A program made the translations under genes and the position numbers. 64,000 nt of DNA from Orychophragmus violaceus (taxonomy: Eukaryota > Streptophyta > Magnoliopsida > Brassicales > Brassicaceae), in contig CM058232.1 in NCBI GenBank assembly GCA_030180135.1, positions 93,608,630 to 93,672,629 on the forward strand, given 5' to 3'. Of this stretch, positions 1-11,354 are shown in pieces (the first letter of the stretch is position 1; every line of letters begins with the position of its first letter). The notes beneath the pieces are model-generated. The model searched no databases and was not told where the DNA came from. It saw nothing but the letters and a program-made list of their open reading frames with translations.

Positions 1-1
1 C

Positions 2-151
2 TCGAGAGAAAGCTTCAAAGGAGTTCGTTTTCGAATCCCATATTCAGATTTTGAAGCGATAGCCAGAGTTCTCTATCCATTCCGATTGAAAGATGATGAA
101 CTTGGGATCTTGAGGATAGTTAGAATTTCATCGACGACGATGAAATAGATA
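2..151 (+). pseudogene. possible 3' end of an unrecognised coding fragment
   Basis: One plus-strand frame is open from the window edge to a TAG near 150 and encodes about 48 residues (contains FKGVRFRIPYSDFEAIARVL). The composition looks more protein-like than the surrounding AT-rich DNA. No ATG is visible because the window starts inside it, and I do not recognise the family. It could be the tail of a gene or gene fragment lying to the left, or a chance frame. Confidence 0.25.
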
Positions 152-2383
152 ATATCACCGCCTTAGAAGACGGTGAATCATATGTCAGGAATCGTCTGTA
201 GATCGCCGCAGAAGACACGTAGAGAAATAGAAGAAAAAAAGATCCAGAATACGTATTAATTCTACAAAAAACATCTTCATTTTCATTTACATCAAAGTTT
301 TTTTCGACTCGCTAGCACAAACAAAAATAAAATAGATAATAATAGTCTGAGCATTTCAAACTTATCTAATTATATGTACATGCTGTAATTTGATGTAATT
401 TGCAGTAAAAACTATGTGGTAAAAACTGTAGACTAATGTGGTAAGTTTGATGTAAAAATATGATTTACCATTTTGTCAAAATAAACGACTGGTAACATTT
501 TTGTTGTATAATTTGCAGTATATAAATTATAAATTATTTTTATTATTTTAAATTACAATATGTAATATTTATGTTTTACAAATAACAATAATATTATTAT
601 ATTCCAATAATAAAGTAAATTAAAAATAATATTAATTTTAAAGTTTTTTTTTTAAATGATAGTAGTTTTTTTTATCAATGTTCATATTATTTATATATTG
701 ATCACCAATTATTGTTTCTCATTCGTCGAGTCTATTAAAAAATTTAAATTTATTGATTGAATATTCATCAATGTTATATTTTTTTAAAAATCATCATTTG
801 TAATTTTGTGAAGTCTAATAATGTTTATGGTAATTATAATGTGATGATATAGTAAATTTAAATTGTTATGGTTTAATTACATATAATTAAATTTGAATTG
901 TACTATTAAAAATATTAGAATTTATAAAGAATATATTAATTATAGTGTATGCACCAAGTTAATATTTATTGATGATTAATTTAGCAGGAGACATGATGCA
1001 CATATTACATTTTAGGATACTAGTTTTTTTGTTATAAAAAAATACTTTTAATATACATAATACTAACTCAATCTCTAACACATCTCTAATACATACATGA
1101 GTTTTTCTATGATGTTGAATTATGTTTTGAGTTAGCAATTTTATAAAGGGTTTAACTCAAAATTGTAACTCAACTATAATACATGATAATTCAAACTCAA
1201 ACTCAAAAAAATAAAATTAATACATGATTGGTAACATTTTTGAGTTATATATGAGTTATACCCATAAGTTAAACTAAATCAAGGATAACTCATGTTACCA
1301 ATCAAAGCCTTTATTTGATACTCTAGTCTGATTTATGTATTTTTTTCCTATAAAACTTGCTCTTTTTTTTTATTGAGTGAAGTTTCAATGTCTTTTTACC
1401 TAAAAATAAAATTTTCTTTATTTCCAATTTATGATTTTATATTTTATTCGGCAAAACTTAAAGATGTTAAAATACAATATATTTAATTTTTTTTGAGAAA
1501 ACTGTTAAATTTTGAAATGGTGTCCCACAATATCTTCCAATATTAATAGTCAACTTTAAGATATTTCAGCACAAAAATAATCATCTGTTTGAAAAAAAAA
1601 TTTAATCTAAAGCACAAAATAACTAAACCCTATATACTACTACCACTAGATTACTATTTGTTTTTTTTTTTGAACAAATCACCATTTGTTTAATAACCTT
1701 TCTAGATTTTTTTTTTTTTGTAAAAATGTTAAAATTTATTACAGTTTTCGAATTTTTGACGAGAAAACGGGATCAAGTTTAGAAAATGTTAAAATTTATC
1801 ACTATTTATTTAATAACGTTTCTAAACCTTTCTAACTTGATCATATTCTTATATCTTTATTGGTTATCGTTTTCCATCAAGTTTCCTAGTCTAATTTGAA
1901 CACTTCCAAAGTATTTGAAAAAAATACCACACTATTTCCAAATTTCAGGTGTTTGATTTTTACTTGCAAAATATTTTTTCTCCAATATACATGGACCCAT
2001 GCGATAATTTTTTTCCCCCTCTATCTAAAACATATGTTTCATTCAAACTGTTCGCCAATGTCGTTTAGTTATTATATACATTATCTTCATCCCTTTTAGT
2101 TTCTCCTTTTTAAAAGACGTGGGAAGCATCTATAGCCACAAAAAATGATCCCATATATACTAATATCAATTATTAACCTAATTAAAATTATAACTATATT
2201 GCCATCCTCTAAGCCGACAAATCTTATGATGTAATCACATCCGACAACAATATTTCATGGATTGATACTCATTACCATCATCTCATCAAGACATTTACAA
2301 GGTATACATTCACCCATCAATATGTTTGTCACTTCATTACTTTTTCTACCATTAATATATGTTACATTTTCGCTAAAATAATA
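152..2383. other. AT-rich intergenic spacer
   Basis: No convincing coding sequence. It is mostly A/T with short homopolymer runs. A 13-bp perfect inverted pair (tgattggtaacat) sits at 1,225-1,237 and 1,292-1,304 in a stretch rich in 'actcaa' and 'gagtta' words, which suggests an old MITE or part of one. A 67-residue frame at 1,896-2,099 looks like chance. Confidence 0.5.
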
Positions 2384-2657
2384 CTTCTTCCGTTTCATAT
2401 TAAGTATCGTTTTAAAACTAAATTTTTATTTCAAAATAAATGTCGTTTTACATTTTCAATGTAAAATTTTAAATACATTTTCAATTTTATCCTTATCATT
2501 TAGCTTATTAACGAGTGTAAAAACATTATACACTGTAATTAATTAAAGGTAAAACAGAAATTTTGATTGTTTTATTAATATGTGTGAAAAATGCTAGAAC
2601 GACACTCTTTCTGAACGACACTCTTTCTGAACGACACTCTTTCTGAAACGGAGGGAG
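2384..2657. mobile_element. Stowaway-like MITE with TA target duplication
   Basis: The left end reads cttcttccgtttca and the right end tgaaacggagggag. These are near-inverted copies of the plant Stowaway terminus CTCCCTCCGTTTC, and both are flanked by TA (2,382-2,383 and 2,658-2,659). The 274-bp interior is non-coding and carries the words 'gtcgttttaa' and 'acgacac' typical of this group. Near the right end the 16-bp unit gaacgacactctttct occurs three times in tandem. A related copy lies at about 29,959-30,205. Confidence 0.8.
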
Positions 2658-2659
2658 TA

Positions 2660-3225
2660 CTATACTATATGTTACGTAACAAACAATATAAGATAATTAA
2701 GTTTTTTTTTTTTCAAAAAAAAGTCTACATATATCTTTATACACTGCTTAAACCTTACTACCTTACCGTCAAAAAAAACCTTACTACCTTAAACTAAACT
2801 ATGTCGAAGTTTGTTTCTAAAGTAAACCACACCTAAACTTTAAAAAGTGGTTTATCAAAAAAAAAAAATGATCGCTAACTACATGAAATAAACACCCCTA
2901 CATGGTGATACATCTATACAATATTAGTGTATACAAAATTACATAAATTATATGATTCGTATGGCACCAAAATACATTACTAGACCTCAGATTATTAACT
3001 CAATAGTAAAACCACTCAACTATTAAGTTATATATGACAATAAAATTTCAACTCAAATTAAATGTTTTTAAACTAAAACAATTAAAACCAAACATTTGTT
3101 TTAAACCATTTATTTTTTATAATCGGAACTAATTTAATAATTATATCGTTTTACTTCGAATTTAATATTATAATTTATGATACAGTATTCTAGTTATTGA
3201 AAATTCATTTGTGATGTAGAAGACC
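2660..3225. other. AT-rich spacer
   Basis: No gene seen. It contains several poly-A and poly-T runs. It ends where GC content rises sharply at the 5' end of the LINE-derived copy. Confidence 0.5.
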
Positions 3226-3394
3226 CACGCGTTTCACGTGCCCACCAACCAGCGAAAAAGGCGACCTTAACCTAAACTTTTTCCAGATCTGCTCGACGTC
3301 TCCACCGTTACGGTGGCCGTCGCAAGCTGTTCCATCTATTTCTCTGAATCTTCTTCAAATTAAGTCTTAAATCTCTTCTCTGTCTTCCTCTGTC

Positions 3395-5857
3395 ATGGAT
3401 TTACAGTACCTCTCAACAACGGAAAATCAAACAAAAATCCTGCTTTCACCGGAGATTACACCGGAGTTTGTCGACGTTGCTGATGGGGATTCCTACGGTG
3501 TGAAGGTCGTCGGATCTGTTGACCCCCGCTGGCCTTTGCTAAACCGATGGTCATCTCCAGTGAAGATTCATTCTCGTGCTCCCAAAACAGCTGCTACCTC
3601 ATCAACTCATGGCTCGGTTTCTGAACCAATTCAGCAGATAAGAGATTCATCGCTTTTACCCTCCAATTCTCTTGATACAGGTTGTCAGCCTAGTCTTGCC
3701 AAAAGCCCAAGTACAATCAATCATAATACTATTTATGGGGCAGTGAATCTGCAGAAGGTATAAACGTTCTCCACGCCTTTGGGAGCTTGGACTAAGCCTC
3801 TGCCAATTGTTTCAGCAACATCTCAGCAAGCTACCGAAGTTTCTGTGATGCATTGTGCCGAGCCTTCTAACACCCAATGGCCTTCACTCTCGAGCAAGCC
3901 TGGAGGTCAGCGTTCGGGTTTTGATCATGTTCCGTTGAAAGCTTCAAGAGTCCCTGAAGATTCTGTTGCTCAACAAGCATTACTGAAAGCTCAATCCAAA
4001 GATTACCCGTGGGCAGCAAGGATGAATCAGTCCATGAGGAATCTTCACAGAGTTACAATACCTGAGTACATGGAAGACGGTACACCAAAGGTACGAATTC
4101 CGAGTCATGTTCTCCTTGGTGGTTTAGAGAATCAAAAAGAGTTTGTGGTTGGACATTTTTATCGTTGTTTAGCACCGACAGGAGGGCAGATTCAGGCTGT
4201 TGTTAGTAGGATATGGGGTCGGAAATGTAGGATTTTCACTCGGAAACTGGGAGAATCAACTTACCTATTTCATATCCCTGATGAATCAACTCGAAAATGG
4301 GTCCTCCAGAGAGGTTTATGGCATGTTGATGATTGCTTGTTGTTTGTCTCACCGTGGTCTCCGACAGATACTATCTCTATTCCAGAGATAACTACGGTTC
4401 CGGTTTGTTTGACACTTCTTAATATTCCGGACCAGCTCTATTCGATATTAGGTATCAAGTGGATTGCTTCGGGTATTGGAGAACCATTGTTGACTGAGAA
4501 GCCATTGCTAGACCCCTTGTTCGGAATTGCGCTAGGCGCTGTACGCACGGTCGTGTTGGGCCTAGCGATTTATCAGAAACTCGGGGATTAAGCGAGGATT
4601 AATCGGGGCGTAATTTTTAAGTTATATATAAATATGTGCGTGTTTTTATCGGTTATATATAAACATGTGGGTGTTAACATTAAAGTATAACATGGGTCAG
4701 TGGTTTGGGGAACTGATTAATCACCTACAGGTTGCATGTTCGAACCTTGGAGTTGGTTTTTGTTTTCTTTTTCTTTTTTTTAGGTTAAATGAGAGCGAAA
4801 ACTACTAAACTACCCCTATCGTCTTCTTCTTCCCTGCGAGTTGTAATCTCCAGATTTCCGCCATATCTCCTTTTTCATGATTTCAGCGATTGTAAGCGAT
4901 ATTCTTGTAGATTTTTCACACATTTATGATAGATTTACCATAAAACATCCGATTTCAAGCTTAAACTAAAAGAAAAGTGTGTTTGAAAAAAAAAACGATT
5001 TTCACAGCGATTTGCCTCTAATCGCGGCGGCTATGAACCGCATCACGCCTAATCGCCGATTTATCGGCCGCAGCGGGCGCGTTTTAGAACAGGGGCTAGA
5101 CCCAACACAAATGGGAAAAGCGAAGATTTTGGTAAAAGTAAAGCTTGATAAACCTTTTCCGAAGAGAGTGGCTTTAGTTGATAAAAGTGATGCAATCACG
5201 ATGGTGGATGTGTCGTACTCGTGGTTGCCATCAACGTGCAGTGGTTGTGGTCAACTAGGGCATAAGGCTTCACGGTGTTTACTTTTAAGCGCGAATACGG
5301 TTACTGCTCCAAAGATTGTTGTTAACACTATGGACTCTTCAAATCTCAGAAGTAACAATGGTAAAGCTCTTATTATTGATTCACTTCCTATTGTTCAAGT
5401 GAAAAGTTCTGAGCAAGGAAATTCTTACATTAGTGCTCCAATCACGACCTCTTTGGCTGCTCCAAAAGTTGCCACGTCAAAGGAAAAAAGCACCTCAACT
5501 ATTTCACAAGGAAAGTTATCTACAATTCCTACTACTTCTACAACTTTCATCAACAAATCTGTTTTGGCTGAATCGAATGTTACCATCGCTAAAGAAATAG
5601 TTTCTCCTCCAGCTATTGTAGAGTGTCATCTACGTAAGTCTTTATCTAGTGCAAATTTGGGCAACAACATATTTTCGTCTTTGGATATTTCTGAGGATGA
5701 GGAAAATGCTATAGACTATGACAATGAAACAGGGCAAGGAGAATTTTTAACACCTGCGGGTAAAAGAATTCTCCGGGAAAGGCATGTTAAACCATCTGCA
5801 AAGGCCAAAGAGATGCAATGGCCTCCAGCTGCATCTGACCGAGGTAACCGGGGATGA
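3395..5857 (+). pseudogene. LINE ORF1-like (DUF4283 / CCHC zinc knuckle), broken
   Basis: The protein lies in three pieces: 3,395-3,763 (N-terminal, low complexity), 3,779-4,515 (DUF4283-type, with VVGHFYRCLAPTGGQIQAVV and the region ending at RKWVLQRGLWHVDDCLLFV), and 5,104-5,857 (rest of the domain, then CSGCGQLGHKASRC, a CX2CX4HX4C knuckle, and a Ser/Thr-rich tail). A stop and frame change at about 3,762-3,780 separates the first two. The second break is the DNA insertion at 4,516-5,094; its 9-bp target duplication means the two sides are in the same frame once the insert is ignored. In intact elements this protein binds element RNA. Here it is non-functional. Confidence 0.75.
4516..5094. 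mobile_element. small non-autonomous DNA transposon inside LINE ORF1 (9-bp TSD)
   Basis: The identical 9-mer gctagaccc flanks the segment (4,507-4,515 and 5,095-5,103). The termini are weakly inverted: the left reads cttgttcggaattgcgc and the reverse complement of the right reads ccctgttctaaaacgcgc. A 9-bp duplication is typical of Mutator-like elements; if the edge base is shifted, an 8-bp hAT-like duplication is also possible. The interior is non-coding and contains a tRNA-like B-box word (tgttcgaacc) near 4,738. Confidence 0.7.
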
Positions 5858-6057
5858 GGTAATAGAGGTGGGCGTAGCTAACTTTGTCACCTTTGCACCT
5901 TCCTTATTGTAGTCGATGCGGAAGACTCGAGTACTATCTATCTTTTTTCTTGCCATTTAACTTACATTTTAAGTTGTGGTTTATGGTTTCAAAATACTCT
6001 AGCCTTTTGGCTTGTATGTTTTTTACTTTGCAATTTTAACATGAAAGCCCTTTTTTC

Positions 6058-6096
<39 letters not shown>

Positions 6097-6289
6097 CACC
6101 ATTTTGTTCATATATATTTCATATAACTAAATTGTTTGTATAGTTTTATATACATTAACATTATTCATATATATATGTCTATTTAGTTGTATTTGTTTCG
6201 TATAACTAACGATCATTTTTTTCTTAATTTAACTGGTATAGACGTATAGCAGTAGATGTGCCAGAAAGAGTAACTATACAATATGTTAA

Positions 6290-8812
6290 TCAAAGAGAAT
6301 GCAACCTATACTTCAGGGAATCATATCAGAAAACCAATCTGCCTTTGTTCCTAACCGAGCAATAGCTGATAACGTGCTAATCACACATGAGGTGCTTCAC
6401 TATCTAAAGACTTCCCAAGCAAAAAAGAAGTGCTCTATGGCAGTTAAAAGTGACATGAATAAAGCCTATGACAAACTAGAATGGGATTTATTTGACTAGT
6501 CCTAGAAAGGCTAGGTTTTCACAGCATATGGGTGAATCTGATCATGCAATGTGTGACCTCAGTTTCATACAGTTTCTTACTCAATGGTACTACAAAAGGA
6601 AGGGTGATTCCATCTAGAGGGATCCGACAGGGAGATCCCCTTTCTCCATACCTGTTCATAATGTGCAGTGAAGTGCTTTCCGGTCTCTGTAAAAAGGCGC
6701 AAGAAGATGGCTCTCTCCCAGGAATCCGAGTTGCTAGAGCTAGCCCCCGCATTAATCATCTGTTGTTTGCAGATGACACAATGTTTTTCTGCCACTCTGA
6801 TAAAGATTCCTGCTCAGCCCTCAAAGAGATACTGCGACAATACGAAGATGCTTCAGGACAGTCCATAAACACGAGTAAATCTTCTATTACCTTTTCCTCT
6901 AAGACAAATCAACAAAGGAGAAGAGAAGCAAAATCTATACTGAGTATTGAAAAGGAAGGAGGTATTGGAAAATACCTTGGACTCCCTGAGCATTTCGGAA
7001 GAAAGAAAAAAGATCTCTTTGCTTCGATTGTTGATAGAATCCGCCAAAGAGCATCAAGCTGGTCTACAAAACTCCTGTCATCAGCAGGGAAAATGACACT
7101 GCTCAAAGCAGTCCTCTCAGCCATGCCCACGCATACTATGTCATGCTTCCAAATCCCAAAAAGCCTGTGCAAAAGAATTCAGTCAGTATTAACCAGATTC
7201 TGGTGGGATAAGAAACTGAACAAAAAGAGTATGTGGTGGGTGGCTTGGAGTAAAATCACAAAAGGTAAAAGTCAGGGGGGGGCTTGGCTTCCGTGATATT
7301 GAAAATTTCAACATCTCACTCCTAGCAAAACTAAGCTGGAGAATCCTCAATGACCCGGACTGCTTGCTAAGCCGCATTCTGAAGGGGAAATACTGTCATA
7401 ATGTCGAATTCCTGGACTGTGTTGCTCCTTCTGCAGCATCACATGGCTGGAGAGGCCTGCTCCTGGACAGAGACCTGATCAAAAAACATTTAGGAAGAGC
7501 TATTGGGAATGGTAGAACAACAAGCATCTGGGAAGCCGACTGGCTCTCTACGTCCAAGCAATGCAGACCATTTGGACCACCTACAAAGCAGAATCAAAAC
7601 TTGCTGGTATCAGACCTAATTTCACCAGATAGCTCAGATTGGAACATTAATATGATCATAAGACATCTACCACACCTAGAGCAGGAAATCCTAGCCATCA
7701 AATCTAGTATCACAAAGGCGGAAGATATATTTGTTTGGCTGCAACATCCTACAGGTATCTACTCGACTAAGTCAGGATATCTAACAATCTCGCAGGAAGT
7801 AAGCGATACCCAACATCAAGGATTGGAATTTGATTGGTACAAAGAAATCTGGAACTGTAAAACGTTACCTAAGATCAGGATGTTTCTCTGGAAACTGGTC
7901 CAAAAAGCTCTACCGGTAGGCTCGCTCCTGGCGACAAGAGGAGTGATAAACCAGGCGAACTGCTGCAGATGCGGTAACCCGGAGACGATCGAGCACCTGC
8001 TCCTACATTGTGAGTTCGCAAAGAAGGTATGGGACTCAATCCCCTCAAAAGATCCTTTCCGTGTAGAACAATTCCAGACCATAGAGGAGGCAATAAAAGC
8101 GGCGAAGACCATTACCACGCTACCACCGACGGGACTGGGAAATGGCCCTTTATTCCCATGGATTTGCTGGAATATCTGGACGGCACGCAATAACCTCATA
8201 TTCCAAAACAGATCAATCACTCCTGAAGAAACCCTTACCAATTCGATAAGAGGAGCCCGCGAATGGCAACAAGCTCAAGATCTGGAACCAAAACAAAATG
8301 TTATCAGGACAATCAGGAATCCAGATCGGGAAGGAGAGCTTATGCGATGTCATACCGATGCGGCGTGGAAACCCGAGTTTCAACGAGCTGGACTTAGCTG
8401 GATCTTTAGCGATCGCAATGGATCGATCCTCAGCCAGAACTCACAAGGCTCCTCAAACGTCTCCTCCGCAACCATGGCAGAAGCACTAGCAATCCGGGAA
8501 GGTGTGATCCAAGCAATTGAGAATGGATATGACCGGATCTGCTTCAAATCTGATGCACAATCAGTGGTTCTGGCAATCAACGGCGGACCACAAATCGCCG
8601 ATCTCCATGGAGTCCTCAGTGACATCCAACATCTATCTTTAAATTTCTCTGAAATCTTGTTTCAATCAATTTCCAGATCGGACAATGTTATGACCGACTC
8701 TGTTGCAAAACTCGCTTTGGCGACTTTTTCTCCTTTGTCCACCCACCATGGGGCCCAGTTGGGTTAATTTAATGAATGATAATCTTTAGACCAAAAAAAA
8801 AAAAAAGTGATT
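6290..8812 (+). mobile_element. 5'-truncated LINE (reverse transcriptase + RNase H) with A-tail
   Basis: The copy begins abruptly inside the reverse transcriptase fingers and continues through the catalytic core, a zf-RVT zinc-binding region and an RNase H domain. It ends in a short 3' UTR and a run of A at about 8,794-8,807. 5' truncation and an A-tail are the normal outcome of target-primed reverse transcription. A convincing target duplication was not found. Confidence 0.85.
6299..8767 (+). pseudogene. LINE ORF2 reverse transcriptase / RNase H pseudogene
   Basis: The first piece (6,299-6,499) carries the RT start motif ENQSAFVPNRAIADNVLITH and the block MNKAYDKLEWD. After a small deletion and stop near 6,497-6,504, the frame resumes with the core, including RQGDPLSPYLF and the catalytic box LLFADDTMFF (about 6,766-6,795). 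A +1 shift in a G run at about 7,277-7,284 moves to the last frame, to 8,767. That frame holds the zinc-binding CRCGNPETIEHLLLHC and an RNase H (RVT_3-type) domain with HTDAAWKP, ATMAEALAIREG and FKSDAQSVV. At least two lesions make it inactive. It encodes the copying enzyme of a plant L1-type element. Confidence 0.88.
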
Positions 8813-8944
8813 TATCATCCTCGCTCGTCGTCCAAGAATTAATCCAATGATCCTCTTAGGAAAAAGATGGAAGTGGCAATGGCAAATCCATCTTATCTCA
8901 CGACCGATTTTAGTAATCTAGAGTGACGAAAGACAAAAAATCAA

Positions 8945-9105
8945 TTCAACCGACATTAGTTCAGTTGGTAGACCGGAAGACTAGTGTTTGTAGGTTTTTT
9001 TTTTTTTGACAAAATATAATCTCTAGGTTGCTGGCTCGATTCCAGAATGTTAGATTATTTGTTCATGACGCACTTGGAATACATTACCTTTTCAAAGAAA
9101 AAAAC
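8945..9105 (+). mobile_element. tRNA-derived SINE with interrupted head
   Basis: A polymerase III A-box-like word (tagttcagttggtaga, about 8,957) and a B-box-like word (ctggctcgattcc) lie further apart than usual. A T-rich stretch at about 8,994-9,025 separates them. The copy ends in short A runs. Flanks gacaaaaaatcaa (8,932-8,944) and gacagaaaatcaa (9,106-9,118) match at 12 of 13 positions and read as the target-site duplication. Confidence 0.65.
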
Positions 9106-9118
9106 GACAGAAAATCAA

Positions 9119-9770
9119 ACAAATTGATGATTTACGTAAAATTATCATATTATGAAAAGAAAAAAAGAAAGAAAATGGTTATGTTTTAATTGTTGATGTG
9201 ATAATTGTGATGTAACGATCGATGTGAAAACACACACACGTGTCTAAGACATTAAGACGGTCAACGTCTTGCTATAATTAACGCCGGACGTCGACTATAT
9301 GAATAGATACGTGTACATAACCTGTTGGACACGTATTGTTTTAGATGGCCGATGATCTAAGCCCAAATAACGTTTTGTTTTACTAAAAGCCCATCAAAAC
9401 AATTGCCTCTTTTTATTTTCATCAGTAATGGTCCCATCAGATCAGTAGATTTTTTAAAATCCGGTTTCCAAATCGGTTTAATTGAGCAGTCAGCTAGTTT
9501 GGTTTTCTTTAAAAAATTTAAACCAAACCATATCTGAAGTACCAAACCGACTAACCAAAAATAACTAAAAACCAAAATTATCCAAACTTTTAACCATATT
9601 TAACATAAAACTTTGGTTCAATTCAGTAGTTTTTAATAAACCGAACTACCCAAAAACCAAACAGAACCAAAATTTTGTTTTAACTCCACACAAATTTGTG
9701 TAAACTGAATAACAGGCGCGGATTAACCGAACAAACCGAAGTCAGAGGCCTAGTCCCAACTGTTTCAAGA
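9119..9770. repeat. AT-rich spacer with degenerate aaccgaacc / aaccaaacc repeat
   Basis: From about 9,450 to 9,750 the sequence is dominated by variants of 'aaccaaacc', 'aaccgaac' and their complements, a common low-complexity transposon debris type in crucifers. No coding sequence is supported. Confidence 0.4.
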
Positions 9771-10071
9771 TTGTTTTTTTGGTTCAATATATTAATGAAC
9801 TTTAAGTAATGGGATCAGAAAAACTGGCAAAATGAGAAGTTTATTTCCAGGCACAAGTGTTAATGTAACGAATTCATCAACGGAAGATGACAACTGTATA
9901 GATAAACAGAACAAAGGAGCCCTTCGAAGATAGCAAGGTCTGTGTTTCGTTTCTTTTGCTACTTTGATATCTTAAACCTTTGGGAAAAACTACAGAGCAC
10001 GGATGAAATGAAACAAGTTTCCTGGAATCTGACAAAGCAATCCCACCTGGAATCAAAACTTGTCGGCCATG

Positions 10072-11025
10072 TTATAGTGTCGTTGCAAATCCTGCAAATA
10101 TCAAATGCATCATACATACTGATTAGTCATTGACCAACATAACATTGGACCATCTGGTCCACTGCTTAGATATGAAACAACACATCATTTCATCTAGACA
10201 ATGATAGGTCCTAACAATGGATCAGTAGTATGATGAAAGAACAAGTTATTCCAACTCAATGCCCTAGCAACTTTTTACTGATAAAAATGCAAAGTAAAAG
10301 AAGGGTTTTTACAAAGCCCAACACTTGATATGAGCATGTCAAGCGATCCTTAAATGAATCCTATATTATCAACTGAGACTACTTTTATGGAAACAGAATG
10401 TACAATCCGCTTCGTTTCTAAACATATATTAGCAAATATGCAAACTTTCCTCGTTTTCAATCATGACCATCACCAATGAGACGAGATTAAGGAGCTGTAA
10501 CTGGACCAGACGCTAATAAAACAGTTTGATGAAGACAAAGGAGGAAATCAACAGAGAGAAAGATTTAAGAAGACACCTTCTGATAAGCAACCCCAGCTTT
10601 GATTGCTAAGAGATAGCAATGAAGTGAGCAAGGCTGATGCAGTAACACTATGTAATGGTATAAGCGAAATCCCTGCACTCAGTTCCACAGGGATCCTGAA
10701 TGCCAATTATACATTTCATTATTAAGGAAATCATTCACAGACAAAACCCTAATTCCAAATGTAACGACGGATCTATTGCTTCTAGTGTAAATTACCTAGG
10801 GAAACAAAATTTTGTATACATTCCGTTCTAAGGTTCTGAAGCTAACCTGGAGGATGTGAGCCTGCGAAGCGAGGAGCGAGATGAAGCAGATGATCCATTC
10901 GCGAAAGCAAATCCAGCTGATTTTCCGACCTTCGGACCAGAAGATACCCCTGGTGAACGACCGAAGAGTATCCTGCCGGTAGATGACGATAACTGGACCG
11001 CCCTTCTCGCGCCGTTAGCCGCCAT
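10072..11025 (-). CDS. NUCLEAR FUSION DEFECTIVE 6-like small protein, three exons
   Basis: Exons on the minus strand are 11,025-10,847, 10,695-10,577 and 10,091-10,072, joined by two GT-AG introns with matching phase. The product is 105 residues. It starts MAANGARRAVQLSSST with an Arg/Ser/Ala-rich, acid-poor N-terminus, as expected for an organelle targeting peptide. Exon 2 carries the family hallmark (PVEL..., then IPLHSVTASALLTSLLSLS) and WGCLSEG; exon 3 adds FATTL and a stop. NFD6 and relatives are small plant proteins, mitochondrial or plastid-targeted; the founding member is needed for karyogamy. If the second intron is retained, translation instead ends at 10,548-10,550 (EGVFLNLSLC), so alternative 3' ends are possible. 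All splice sites are by inspection. The extended frame upstream of the ATG to 11,220 is probably 5' UTR. A broken second copy lies at 41-47 kb. Confidence 0.8.
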
Positions 11026-11265
11026 GTTTTCACTCTTTTTCGGCGTCACTGTGTGATTTACGAGGGCTGGGGTCGGGTCAGAACTCGGATTGGTTGGATC
11101 CGTCACAAGCCTACTTCGGCCCACACTGCTAACAAACCGAACTGCTCCATAAATATTCAAAACCAGACCGCTTTTTCCTTTGGAAACAATCCGGTTAGAA
11201 TATGGTTCAACCGGGAACAAGTAACCAGATAACTATAAAAAGCGGTCTCATTATATAAACTAGGG
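11026..11265 (-). promoter_or_regulatory. probable 5' UTR/promoter of the NFD6-like gene, shared with F-box gene head
   Basis: The NFD6-like gene (minus) and the F-box gene (plus) are head to head, with only about 330 bp between their coding regions. A TATA-like word (attatataaac) lies at about 11,252 on the plus side. The block is conserved in the second copy at about 47,010-47,213, including aaccggttagat-type words and ataaaaagcggtctcatta. Confidence 0.4.
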
Positions 11266-11354
11266 CTTCTTTCTTTCCACTCACAACGACGGCAAGGAGT
11301 TTTACGGTTCCAAATCTGTTCGTCATCCTCAATTTGATTCACATTACTATTTAT

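Larger units (their letters stand above)
3226..6080 (+). mobile_element. ORF1-only LINE-derived retroelement with A-tail
   Basis: A GC-richer leader of about 170 bp precedes an ATG at 3,395. The frames that follow encode a LINE ORF1-type protein with a DUF4283-like region and a CCHC zinc knuckle. The copy ends in a 3' untranslated stretch and a run of A at about 6,060-6,076, followed by an (AT)n tract. No endonuclease or reverse transcriptase follows ORF1 before the A-tail, so this is an internally deleted or ORF1-only copy. A 579-bp DNA transposon interrupts ORF1. I could not identify a target duplication for the whole element. Confidence 0.7.

Noticed and set aside
2840..8823. aaagtggtttatca (near 2,845) and aaagtgatttatca (near 8,808) as target duplication of one large LINE
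   Set aside because: Would enclose AT-rich DNA unrelated to LINEs and two separate A-tails; judged coincidental.
8957..9050. functional tRNA gene
   Set aside because: A- and B-box words are present, but the spacing is wrong, no cloverleaf forms, and A-tail plus target duplication identify a SINE.
10828..11220. 130-codon version of the NFD6-like protein starting at 11,220
   Set aside because: The extra 65 residues precede the family-like MAANG start, and 10,828-10,846 is intron; spliced structure fits the family better.
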